This document shows positions 6,659-13,136 of a DNA stretch of 16,858 nucleotides, one piece after another. A model generated the notes under the pieces. It saw only the letters and a program-made list of their open reading frames with translations, was not told the origin of the DNA and searched no databases. This DNA comes from Pusillimonas sp. UBA6240. Its GTDB lineage: Bacteria > Pseudomonadota > Gammaproteobacteria > Burkholderiales > Burkholderiaceae_B. The position numbers were made by a program, and so were the translations under genes. Where the stretch lies: contig DJWC01000164.1 in assembly GCA_002441445.1 (NCBI GenBank), positions 3,047 to 19,904 on the forward strand, read 5' to 3'. How positions within the stretch are numbered: position 1 is the first letter of the stretch; each line of letters begins with the position of its first letter.

Positions 6659-7426
6659 ATGAATATCCAGAAACTCTTTGACCTGGCGGGGCGCACGGCA
6701 CTGGTGACCGGCGGCAATTCGGGGCTGGGCGAAGCCATCGCCCGCGCCCTGGGCCTGGCGGGGGCGCGCGTCGTGCTGGCGGCGCGGCGCGAGGCCGAAC
6801 TACGCTCGGCCGCCGAGCGCATGCGGGCGGACGGCATAGATGCGGCCTGGCATGTATGCGACCTGGGCGACACCAGCCGCATCCCGGACGAGGCCTCGGC
6901 CATCGCCGGCCAGCGCGGCGGCATCGATATCCTGGTCAACGCCGCGGGCGTCAATCTGCGCCAGGCTTTCGGCGACGTCACGCCCGAGACCTGGAATCGC
7001 CAGTTGGCTCTGCATCTGGGCGCGCCGTTCTTCCTGACGCAGGCGCTGGCGCCGGCCATGAAGGAGCGCGGCTGGGGACGCATCATCAACATCGCTTCGC
7101 TGCAGTCCTATCGGGCATTCGCCAACAGCGCGCCCTATGGCGCGGGCAAGGGCGGCGTGCTGCAGCTTACGCGCGCCATCGCCCAGGAATGGTCGCCGCA
7201 TGGCATTACATGCAACGCCATAGGGCCCGGCTTTTTCCGCACCCCTTTGACCGAGGCGGTTTTCGCCAACCCCGAACTTGCGGCCCGCAACGCGGCCCAG
7301 ACCTGCGCGGGCCGCAACGGGGAACTGACGGATATGTATGGGCTGGCTGTGTTCCTGGCCAGCGACGCTTCGTCTTACATCACGGGGCAGACCATTATGA
7401 TAGACGGCGGCTATACGGCCAGATAA
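6659..7426 (+). CDS. Short-chain dehydrogenase/reductase (HpsO-like candidate)
   Basis: A 255-aa classical SDR. It has the nucleotide motif TGGNSGLG (17-24), NAAG (94-97), and the catalytic Ser147, Tyr160 and Lys164 (YGAGK). The C-terminal IDGG stretch is typical of gluconate 5-dehydrogenase/FabG-like members. The chosen ATG has gaggag 9 bp upstream; a longer frame from 6602 lacks a ribosome site and adds residues before the usual SDR start. It lies 81 bp after the HisD-like gene and 10 bp before the zinc dehydrogenase, whose ribosome site overlaps this stop codon. In DHPS degraders, HpsO and HpsP are dehydrogenases thought to interconvert DHPS enantiomers through a 2-keto intermediate; position and family fit HpsO. 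The general enzyme class is certain, the substrate is inferred. Confidence 0.88.
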   Translation: MNIQKLFDLAGRTALVTGGNSGLGEAIARALGLAGARVVLAARREAELRSAAERMRADGIDAAWHVCDLGDTSRIPDEASAIAGQRGGIDILVNAAGVNLRQAFGDVTPETWNRQLALHLGAPFFLTQALAPAMKERGWGRIINIASLQSYRAFANSAPYGAGKGGVLQLTRAIAQEWSPHGITCNAIGPGFFRTPLTEAVFANPELAARNAAQTCAGRNGELTDMYGLAVFLASDASSYITGQTIMIDGGYTAR

Positions 7427-7436
7427 GGAGTCTCTT

Positions 7437-8435
7437 ATGCGAGCGCTGGTTTATACGGAACCCGACCGCGTGGAAATCCAGGATCGGCCTTATCCGGAGC
7501 TGAAGCCGGACGAGGTCGTGCTGAAGATCGACGCCGTGGGGATTTGCGGGTCCGACCTGCATGCCTATCACGGACACGATCCCCGCCGCCGGCCCGGCCT
7601 GGTGCTGGGCCACGAGCTGTCCGGCACGGTGGTCGATACCTCGGCCAGGATCAAGGCCGGCACACGCGTCACGGCCAATCCCCTGATTACCTGCGGCCGC
7701 TGCGAATACTGCGTGCAGGGACGCGATAATCTGTGCGCCAACCGGACGATGGTGGGCATGACGCGTCCCGGCGCTTTTGCGGAATTCATGTCCATACCCG
7801 CGGCTTCGCTGGTGGATATGCCGCAGGATATGGACGCCGTGCACGCCGCGCTGACCGAGCCGGCCGCTACCGCGCTGCATGCCCTGAATTTGTCGATGCG
7901 GGCATTGCATCGGCCTTTGCCGGAATGCCGCAGCCTGGTGGTGGGCGGCGGCGCCATAGGTTTGTTGTCGGCTTTGCTTTTGAGGGCTTATGGCTGCAGG
8001 GAGGTGGTGCTGGCGGAGGTGAATGCTTTGCGCAGGCAGTCGGCCGAGCGGCATGCGGGCTGTGCGGCCGTGGATCCGTTGGCCGACATGCCGGCCGAGA
8101 ATAGCTTTGATTTTGTGATCGATGCGGTGGGCAGCGCGAAGACGCGCGGCATGGCGTTGGCGGCGGTCAAGCCGGGCGGGGTGGTCATGCATATCGGCTT
8201 GCAGGATTGGGCCAGCGAAATCGATATGCGCAAGTTGACGCTGGCGGAGATTACTTTGCTGGGCACCTATACCTATACCATGGCCGACCTGCGCGCGACG
8301 GTGCGGGCCTTGCACAATGGCACGTTCGGCGGCCTGGAGTGGGTCGAAACCCGGAGCCTGAACGATGGCGCAGCGGCCTTCAAGGACCTGGCCGAAGGGC
8401 GCGCGGCTTCGGCGAAGATCGTTTTAGTGCCGTAG
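7437..8435 (+). CDS. Zinc-dependent medium-chain alcohol/polyol dehydrogenase (HpsP-like candidate)
   Basis: A 332-aa medium-chain dehydrogenase with both zinc sites. Catalytic ligand candidates are Cys37 (GICGSD), His59-Glu60 (GHE) and Glu141. The structural site is Cys86, Cys89, Cys92 and Cys100 in TCGRCEYCVQGRDNLC. The coenzyme motif is GGGAIG at 170-175. The arrangement resembles sorbitol or threonine dehydrogenases, NAD-dependent cytoplasmic enzymes oxidising a secondary alcohol. The ATG is preceded by taaggag, which overlaps the SDR stop codon, so the two are probably translationally coupled. It is the last gene of the + operon and converges on the RraA-like gene 56 bp further on. With the SDR it would form the HpsO/HpsP pair acting at C2 of DHPS; this is inferred from context. 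Confidence 0.88.
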   Translation: MRALVYTEPDRVEIQDRPYPELKPDEVVLKIDAVGICGSDLHAYHGHDPRRRPGLVLGHELSGTVVDTSARIKAGTRVTANPLITCGRCEYCVQGRDNLCANRTMVGMTRPGAFAEFMSIPAASLVDMPQDMDAVHAALTEPAATALHALNLSMRALHRPLPECRSLVVGGGAIGLLSALLLRAYGCREVVLAEVNALRRQSAERHAGCAAVDPLADMPAENSFDFVIDAVGSAKTRGMALAAVKPGGVVMHIGLQDWASEIDMRKLTLAEITLLGTYTYTMADLRATVRALHNGTFGGLEWVETRSLNDGAAAFKDLAEGRAASAKIVLVP

Positions 8436-8491
8436 GTATGTGTGCAGGCGGGGTGCTGCTTCGCTCTTTGACGCGCGCCGGGTACTGTTCG

Positions 8492-9040
8492 CTAGCCGGG
8501 AACGGCTGCTTGGCTGGCGTATGCGGCGGTCGCCGCGTTTGCGGCGCTGATGTCGATGTCCGACTCTGTCAACCCCGCGGGGAGGATGATGACGCCGTCT
8601 TCATCGGCGATCAGGCGCGCGCCGGGGGTGAATGTGACGCCTCCGAATTGAACCGGGACATCGAGTTCGCCGGCCTTTTGAAGAGTCGCCCGCCGCGGGG
8701 TGGTTCCCAGCGCCTTGACGCCGATATCCATGTCGTCGATTTCTTTACGGTCGCGGATAAACCCGTTGACGACCACGCCGGCCCAGCCGTTGCGCACGGC
8801 GAGCGCGGCCATGATGTCTCCGAACAAGGCCCGCCATTTCAAGCCTGATCCGTCGATGACCAGCACTTGGCCGTCACCGTGTTGATTGACCAGCTCGCGT
8901 AGCGCGCTCAATCCGTCGACGCACCGTACCGTCCGAATGTTGCCCGCGAAGCGGGGTTTCTTGCCAAATCCGATAAAGGGAAGCTCGCATACTTGCGCAT
9001 CTTCGCAGGCATCGCACAGATCGGTCGTCTTGATATTCAT
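8492..9040 (-). CDS. RraA / 4-hydroxy-4-methyl-2-oxoglutarate aldolase family protein
   Basis: A 182-aa protein of the RraA fold. Core motifs are GDGQVLVIDG (55-64), LFGDIMAALA (72-81), NGWAGVVVNGFIRD (84-97), GVKALGTTPRR (107-117) and VPVQFGGVTFTPG (128-140). Asp75 and Arg96-Asp97 have the D-x20-R-D spacing linked to metal and pyruvate-enolate chemistry in HMG/CHA aldolases, which also decarboxylate oxaloacetate. The fold also includes the RNase E inhibitor RraA, but a catabolic aldolase or lyase role fits better here. It is the last gene of the - strand run, 178 bp after the transporter binding protein and beyond a stem-loop. There is no convincing ribosome site before the ATG. No pathway step in this window obviously needs an aldolase, so its job is open; sulfopyruvate is a structural analogue of oxaloacetate and worth testing. 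Family confident, function not. Confidence 0.88.
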   Translation of the reverse strand: MNIKTTDLCDACEDAQVCELPFIGFGKKPRFAGNIRTVRCVDGLSALRELVNQHGDGQVLVIDGSGLKWRALFGDIMAALAVRNGWAGVVVNGFIRDRKEIDDMDIGVKALGTTPRRATLQKAGELDVPVQFGGVTFTPGARLIADEDGVIILPAGLTESDIDISAANAATAAYASQAAVPG

Positions 9041-9155
9041 GGATTCATTCGTTTCAGCCTTAATCGGGGAGACAGTGTAGCGCCGATCGCGCCGGCGGCG
9101 GTTGGCAGCGGCGCTATGTAGCGTTGAGGATGCAATTGATGCCGGCGAACTTGAG

Positions 9156-9191
9156 GTCTGCCTGGCGCCAAGCGGCCTGGCGCAGGCAGAC
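9156..9191. terminator. Stem-loop between binding-protein gene and RraA-like gene
   Basis: The arms gtctgcctggcgcc (9156-9169) and ggcgcaggcagac (9179-9191) pair along 13 positions with one bulged base and a 9-nt loop. The structure begins 28 bp past the stop codon of the periplasmic binding protein. There is no T-run on either side, so it is not a textbook intrinsic terminator. A stable hairpin after a binding-protein gene often protects the upstream mRNA or partly stops transcription, lowering expression of the distal gene. Confidence 0.5.
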
Positions 9192-9218
9192 TGCGGGGCG
9201 GCGCTTTCCTGCGCGCGC

Positions 9219-10265
9219 TCAGCGCTTCTTGCTCACGAATTCGCGCAGCTTGGGATCGTCCTGCACCATCTTCATGTACTTGTCGGTAATGAAGTCTTTG
9301 GGGTCGGGAACCGTCCGCAAGGTGCCGGAATCGTGCATGAATGTCGCCAGCTTGCTGAACCAGCCATCCATTTCGGAGCTGCCTTTGCTGCGGTCCATGG
9401 CCTTGAGCTGACCTTGCAGGTCGTACGTGGGCCGGCTGTCGAATTCCATGTTCATGGCTGCTTCAGAAATCGATACGCCGCCCTGGTCGTAGAACTTCTT
9501 CATGTAGCTTATGGCCTGGCTCCGGTTTTCGTTCAGCCACTTCCATGTGGCCAGGTAGACGGCCAGGAACTTCGCCACGTTTTCGGGATGCTCCTTGGCG
9601 TAGTCGGCGCGGGTGATGATGGCTCCCGGCACCATCACGCCGCCGTCCTTGCCGCTGCAGAACACCTTGGCCCCCGCCTTTTCCTCCATGGTGTAGGTGT
9701 TCGGCGCCCACAGGCCGGCCAGTTCGATGTTCTTGGAAGACATGGCCGACATCACCTCGGCCTGGCCCATGTTCCTCATGGTGACATCGGCCTTGGAAAG
9801 GCCGTATTTCTTCAGGCAGGACTGGACCGCATAATCGCCCGTCGATGTCGCCGTCAGCGCGATGGTCTGGCCCTTGATCAGGCCGGGGTTGGCCTTGTAG
9901 TCGGCCGCCTTGTCGCCGCGCACCACCAGCGAGTTGCCGGCGGATTCGTCGTTGCTGATCCCTATGGTCTCGATGCCGAAGCGCACATAGCCCAGTATGG
10001 CGGGCACCGAGCCGGTGGCGCCCACATCCCATGATTTGGACGCGGCGGCCGCCATTTGCGGCACGCCGGCGGGGAAGGTGGAAAACTCGGGCTTCAGGCC
10101 GATTTCCTCCCACCAGCCCTTTTCCGTCGCGACATAAAAGGGCAGGGCCCAATAGACCGCCGGCTGGTAGCTGATCTTGATGGGGGTGAGTGATTGCGCA
10201 TGGGCGCCGGCGCCGGCGAGCAGTGCCGCGGACACCGCGGTGGCGTAAAGCAATTTGTTCAACAT
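9219..10265 (-). CDS. ABC transporter periplasmic substrate-binding protein (sulfonate/taurine/nitrate NMT1-like)
   Basis: A 348-aa protein with a clear signal peptide: Lys4, hydrophobic stretch to about residue 20, and an AHA-Q type cleavage site after residue 23. The mature part opens with PIKISYQPAVYWALPFYVATEKGWW and continues with the VGATGSVPAILGY region, as in TauA/SsuA/NMT1-like proteins, which bind aliphatic sulfonates, taurine, nitrate or thiamine precursors in the periplasm. Cys150 and Cys203 could form a disulfide. There is no lipobox, so it is soluble. The ATG has aaggag 5 bp upstream. It lies 52 bp after the ATPase gene and completes the importer with the two permeases. The opposing operon of sulfonate-type enzymes suggests a C3 sulfonate ligand such as DHPS, sulfolactate or sulfolactaldehyde; the sequence alone does not fix the ligand. 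Confidence 0.9.
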   Translation of the reverse strand: MLNKLLYATAVSAALLAGAGAHAQSLTPIKISYQPAVYWALPFYVATEKGWWEEIGLKPEFSTFPAGVPQMAAAASKSWDVGATGSVPAILGYVRFGIETIGISNDESAGNSLVVRGDKAADYKANPGLIKGQTIALTATSTGDYAVQSCLKKYGLSKADVTMRNMGQAEVMSAMSSKNIELAGLWAPNTYTMEEKAGAKVFCSGKDGGVMVPGAIITRADYAKEHPENVAKFLAVYLATWKWLNENRSQAISYMKKFYDQGGVSISEAAMNMEFDSRPTYDLQGQLKAMDRSKGSSEMDGWFSKLATFMHDSGTLRTVPDPKDFITDKYMKMVQDDPKLREFVSKKR

Positions 10266-10317
10266 GATGTCTCCTTGGTCCTGTGTGGCTCTGGGGGTGT
10301 TGCGTTGTACTGGTCTT

Positions 10318-11115
10318 TCAATGCAGCGTGCGCTCGTCCTCTTCGCGCAGCGACTTCCAGATGTGGGTCCGTATATGGACGAATGACGCCAGGTCCATGA
10401 CGTCTTCGATCTTCTTATAGCTATCCCATTTCTCGTCCGTGCGTATGGTCTTCACGTCGATGATTTCCTTGATGCGGCCGGGGCGCGGCGTCATGACGAC
10501 CACCCGATCGGCCAGGTAGACGGCTTCGTCCACCGCATGGGTGATGAACAGCACCGTACGCGGGTTCACCCGCGCGAGCTGCACCAACTCTTCCTGCATC
10601 ACGACGCGGGTTTGCGCATCGAGCGCGCCGAAGGGTTCGTCCATGAGCAGCACGCTGGGGTCCAGCGAATACGCGCGCGCAATGGCGACGCGTTGCTGCA
10701 TGCCGCCGGAAAGCTGGTTGGGGTAGGCGCTTTCATAGCCCACCAGATTCATCAATTCGATGTAGTGGGTGATGATCTTGCGCCGCTCGGCCTCGGCCAG
10801 GCCTTTGGCGCGCAGCCCGAACTCGATGTTTTCATAAACGGTTTTCCAGGGGAACAGGGCGAATTGCTGAAAGACGACGGCGCGGTCGGGACCGGGCGCC
10901 TTGACGGCCGAACCCGCCACGTTGACCGATCCGCCGCTGGGGAATTCCAGGCCGGCGGCCATCCTCATGCAGGTCGTCTTGCCGCAACCCGAAGGGCCGA
11001 CGATGGCCACGAACTCTTTGTCATTGACCGTGAGATTGATGTCTTCCAGCGCCAGAAAATCATGGTTGTTTCGCTGGAATGTCCGGCTGACATGATCGAA
11101 AACGATGGTGCTCAT
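10318..11115 (-). CDS. ABC transporter ATP-binding protein (SsuB/TauB/NrtD family)
   Basis: A 265-aa ATPase with all nucleotide-binding motifs: Walker A GPSGCGKT (40-47), Q-loop VFQQFALFPW (81-90), signature LSGGMQQR (135-142), Walker B VLLMDE (155-160) with catalytic Glu160, D-loop GALD, and switch His193 in ITHAVDEA. The Q-loop and the MTPRPGRI segment after the switch are characteristic of sulfonate/nitrate/taurine importers. It acts as a cytoplasmic dimer powering uptake through the two adjacent permeases. The ATG has aaggag 5 bp upstream. The gene lies 91 bp after permease 1 and 52 bp before the binding protein, consistent with one operon. Confidence 0.93.
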   Translation of the reverse strand: MSTIVFDHVSRTFQRNNHDFLALEDINLTVNDKEFVAIVGPSGCGKTTCMRMAAGLEFPSGGSVNVAGSAVKAPGPDRAVVFQQFALFPWKTVYENIEFGLRAKGLAEAERRKIITHYIELMNLVGYESAYPNQLSGGMQQRVAIARAYSLDPSVLLMDEPFGALDAQTRVVMQEELVQLARVNPRTVLFITHAVDEAVYLADRVVVMTPRPGRIKEIIDVKTIRTDEKWDSYKKIEDVMDLASFVHIRTHIWKSLREEDERTLH

Positions 11116-11206
11116 GCAGTCTCCTTGTTCAGGGATTGTTGCGGCGTCTATGCGTTTCAGCGTGCTTCCTGTACACCCATGGCTGTGTCATTCATATTTG
11201 TGTGAT

Positions 11207-11989
11207 TCATTTATGGCGCGCCAGCATCTTTTCCGCGAGGCGCAGGATGATGTCTATCGCCAGGCCCACCACGCCGATAGAGAACATGCCCGCCATGACG
11301 ATGGAAGCATCGATGGCGCTCTGCCCTTTGACCAGCAGATAGCCTATGCCGCTGGAGGCGACGATGAGTTCGGCGCCTATCAGCGACATCCACCCCAGGC
11401 CGGCGGAAATGCGCAGCCCCGCGATGATGGACGGCAATGCGGCGGGAAAGAGCACTTGCGCGATGATGCGGAAATTGCCTATGCCCAGGGTGCGCGCGGC
11501 CTCGATCAGATAGGTGTCCACATACCGGGCGCCGCGGTAGGCATTGATGAGGCAGGGGGGAAAGGCGCCCGTGAAGATGATCAATACCGGCCCGCCTATT
11601 CCCGTGCCGAACCACAGCGCCGCGAAAGGCACCCATGCGATCGGCGGCACGAAGCGCAGCCCGTTGAACAGGGGCGAAACAATCTGGTCCAACAGGCGGA
11701 ACCAGCCCATCATCAGGCCCAGCGGTATGCCGATCAAGGCGGCCAGGCCGAACCCCATGCCGAAGCGCTGCAGGCTGGCCAGCATGTGTTCCTGCAGGGT
11801 GTAGCCCGAAAACGGGCTTTCCATGAGTCGCAGTAGGGTGGCCAATACCTGGTGCGGCATGGGCAGGAACTGCGGCGGCGCAAGCCGCGCCCAGGCGGCG
11901 AAATACCAGATGGCGAAGAAAGCGATCAGCCCGCTGGCGGTGAGCACCGCATAGCGTGGTCCGGACAGCGCGCGGCGGCTTGCATTCAT
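11207..11989 (-). CDS. ABC transporter permease 1 (SsuC/TauC family)
   Basis: A 260-aa inner-membrane permease with about six hydrophobic segments, the first at 15-33. The EAA loop EAARTLGIGNFRIIAQVLFP (163-182) docks the ATPase. The preceding region FVPPIAWVPFAALWFGTG (113-130) is the hallmark stretch of sulfonate/nitrate permeases. The ATG has aaggtg about 5 bp upstream and starts 9 bp after the stop of permease 2, so translation is probably coupled. It is similar in layout to permease 2 but clearly divergent in sequence, implying a heterodimeric channel in place of the single permease of the classic Ssu and Tau systems. Confidence 0.92.
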   Translation of the reverse strand: MNASRRALSGPRYAVLTASGLIAFFAIWYFAAWARLAPPQFLPMPHQVLATLLRLMESPFSGYTLQEHMLASLQRFGMGFGLAALIGIPLGLMMGWFRLLDQIVSPLFNGLRFVPPIAWVPFAALWFGTGIGGPVLIIFTGAFPPCLINAYRGARYVDTYLIEAARTLGIGNFRIIAQVLFPAALPSIIAGLRISAGLGWMSLIGAELIVASSGIGYLLVKGQSAIDASIVMAGMFSIGVVGLAIDIILRLAEKMLARHK

Positions 11990-11998
11990 GTCGGCACC

Positions 11999-12781
11999 TT
12001 ATTCCTTGCGCCACGGCATCAGGCGGGTTTCGATCAGGCTCAATAGATACGTCATCAGCCCCCCCAATACCGCCACCGTGATCATGGCGACGACGATCAT
12101 CGATATATAAATGTCGAGCGTGGCCTGGCTGAGGATATGCCCCAGGCCGTAAGCCGCGCCGATCAATTCCCCCGCGACCAGCGTCGTCCAGGCCGCTTGC
12201 AGCGACAGGCGCAGGCCGGTGAAGATCATGGGCAGGGACTCGGGAATCAATACTTCGGTGATGAAGGCCCAGCGCCCTATGCCCAGCATGGCCGAAGCCT
12301 CCACCAGCTGGATGGAAATATTCCGCGCGCCGGTGTAGCTGTTGATGACCGAGGGGACGAAAGCGCCGACGAAGATCACCAGCACTTTCGATGCATCGCC
12401 CAGCCCTAGCCAGACGATGGCCAGCGGTATCCATGCCAGCGGGGGAATGGGGCGCAGCAGCAGGAAGGCGGGATTGACGAAGGCTTCCACGGAAGGCGAA
12501 TAGCCCATCGCCAGCCCCAGGGGGATGCCCAGACCGACCGCGATGAAAAACCCGATGAGCACCAGTTTGACGCTATGCAGTACGTGCACGTACAGCGTGG
12601 CGTTGCCGTAGCCTTCGAAAGTGATCTGGTTGAAGGAGTCCAGGGTTTCGGCGGGCGTCGGAAAGCGCATGGGCGACACCAGCCCCGTCGTGGTCGCCGC
12701 CCACCATAGCAGGCATACGCTCAAGAGCGTCAGCGCCCCGACGATGGTCCTCTGATTCAGCCGACGTATCTTCATGGTCAT
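11999..12781 (-). CDS. ABC transporter permease 2 (SsuC/TauC family), first gene of the transporter operon
   Basis: A 260-aa permease with about six membrane segments, the first at 12-29. The EAA loop begins EASAMLGIGRWAFITEVLIP (161-180), and the LLRPIPPLAWIPLAIVWLGLG stretch lies at 108-128. The frame is open to 12886, but the extra 35 residues are proline- and cysteine-rich and unlike the family. ATG 12781 has cggag (12797-12793) 11 bp upstream, and a second ATG two codons later is possible. It leads the - strand run permease 2, permease 1, ATPase, binding protein, RraA-like. A long 5' leader reaches back to the predicted promoter near 13060. Confidence 0.9.
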   Translation of the reverse strand: MTMKIRRLNQRTIVGALTLLSVCLLWWAATTTGLVSPMRFPTPAETLDSFNQITFEGYGNATLYVHVLHSVKLVLIGFFIAVGLGIPLGLAMGYSPSVEAFVNPAFLLLRPIPPLAWIPLAIVWLGLGDASKVLVIFVGAFVPSVINSYTGARNISIQLVEASAMLGIGRWAFITEVLIPESLPMIFTGLRLSLQAAWTTLVAGELIGAAYGLGHILSQATLDIYISMIVVAMITVAVLGGLMTYLLSLIETRLMPWRKE

Positions 12782-12860
12782 GAGTGGACATGCTCCGAAG
12801 CTAGAAATCAGGCAGCGGGGCCTGAAGACCCCGGAACGGCAAGGCGGCGCGGCGGCCGGC

Positions 12861-12891
12861 GGCCCGGCATCCCGGTGGCCCGGCATCCCGG
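12861..12891. repeat. 15-bp direct repeat in the transporter leader
   Basis: The sequence ggcccggcatcccgg occurs at 12861-12875 and again at 12877-12891, a perfect duplication with one base between the copies (16-bp period). Further cccgg/accgg fragments flank it. It lies in the GC-rich leader of the transporter operon, about 80-110 bp upstream of the start codon. It may be a slippage-prone tract or part of an RNA structure; no function is known. Confidence 0.8.
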
Positions 12892-13021
12892 CGACCGGTG
12901 ACCCGACAGCCAGGCGGACCCGGCCGGCGGCGCTAGTTTGTCTCTATGTTCTGGTGTGTAAGCATCGGCTTGATCGCAAGGGTTTTCCATCCTGCATCCG
13001 GCCTATGCTGCCACGAATCGT

Positions 13022-13056
13022 ATTGTCTAATGATCTGAATGCTATCACTTAATGAT
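13022..13056. promoter_or_regulatory. Paired 13-mers related to the 4076-4110 repeat, candidate regulator site
   Basis: The 13-mers attgtctaatgat (13022-13034) and atcacttaatgat (13044-13056) each match the arm atcatctaacgat (4098-4110) at 10 of 13 positions. Their starts are 22 bp apart, exactly the spacing of the arms at 4076 and 4098, although here they are direct rather than inverted. The heptamer gaatcgt is also shared (4074 and 13015). A perfect 7-bp inverted repeat, acgaatc (13013-13019) with gattcgt (13054-13060), encloses the pair. One 13-mer sits between the predicted -35 and -10, the other at the likely start site. Confidence 0.45.
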
Positions 13057-13066
13057 TCGTTGTCAA
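13039..13066 (-). promoter_or_regulatory. Sigma70-type promoter candidate for the transporter operon
   Basis: On the - strand a perfect ttgaca (13066-13061) is followed 16 bp later by tagcat (13044-13039), a 4-of-6 match to the -10 consensus. Transcription would start near 13032 and run into permease 2. It is the best promoter-like sequence upstream of the transporter genes and lies in an AT-rich island, but the call is by eye. Confidence 0.5.
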
Positions 13067-13136
13067 TAGGAGTATTCAATGTGATGCGTTCCGGAGCGCC
13101 CGCGCCGGACGGGAAAAGGCGGCGCAGGCGCTCGGC

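Larger units (their letters stand above)
12782..13136. promoter_or_regulatory. Leader and promoter region of the transporter operon
   Basis: This 355-bp gap lies between the LysR stop and permease 2, both on the - strand. The half nearest the permease (12800-12930) is very GC-rich and holds a 15-bp direct repeat. The half nearest LysR (13010-13070) is AT-rich and contains a - strand promoter candidate with related 13-bp repeats. The transcript would have a 5' leader of about 250 nt. I see no riboswitch or terminator fold I recognise, and the short frames here look like shadows. Confidence 0.5.

Noticed and set aside
8436..8491. Terminator between the Zn-dehydrogenase and the RraA-like gene
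   Set aside because: A gcag/ctgc pairing of 4 bp is the best seen; no stable hairpin or T-run.
9037..9048. Three-codon frame overlapping the start of the RraA-like gene on the - strand
   Set aside because: ATG-AAT-CCA-TGA ends on the start codon but has no ribosome site; too short to distinguish from chance.
9102..10034. 310-codon + strand frame opposite the binding-protein gene
   Set aside because: The - strand product has a signal peptide and TauA/SsuA-like motifs; the + strand frame is a shadow.
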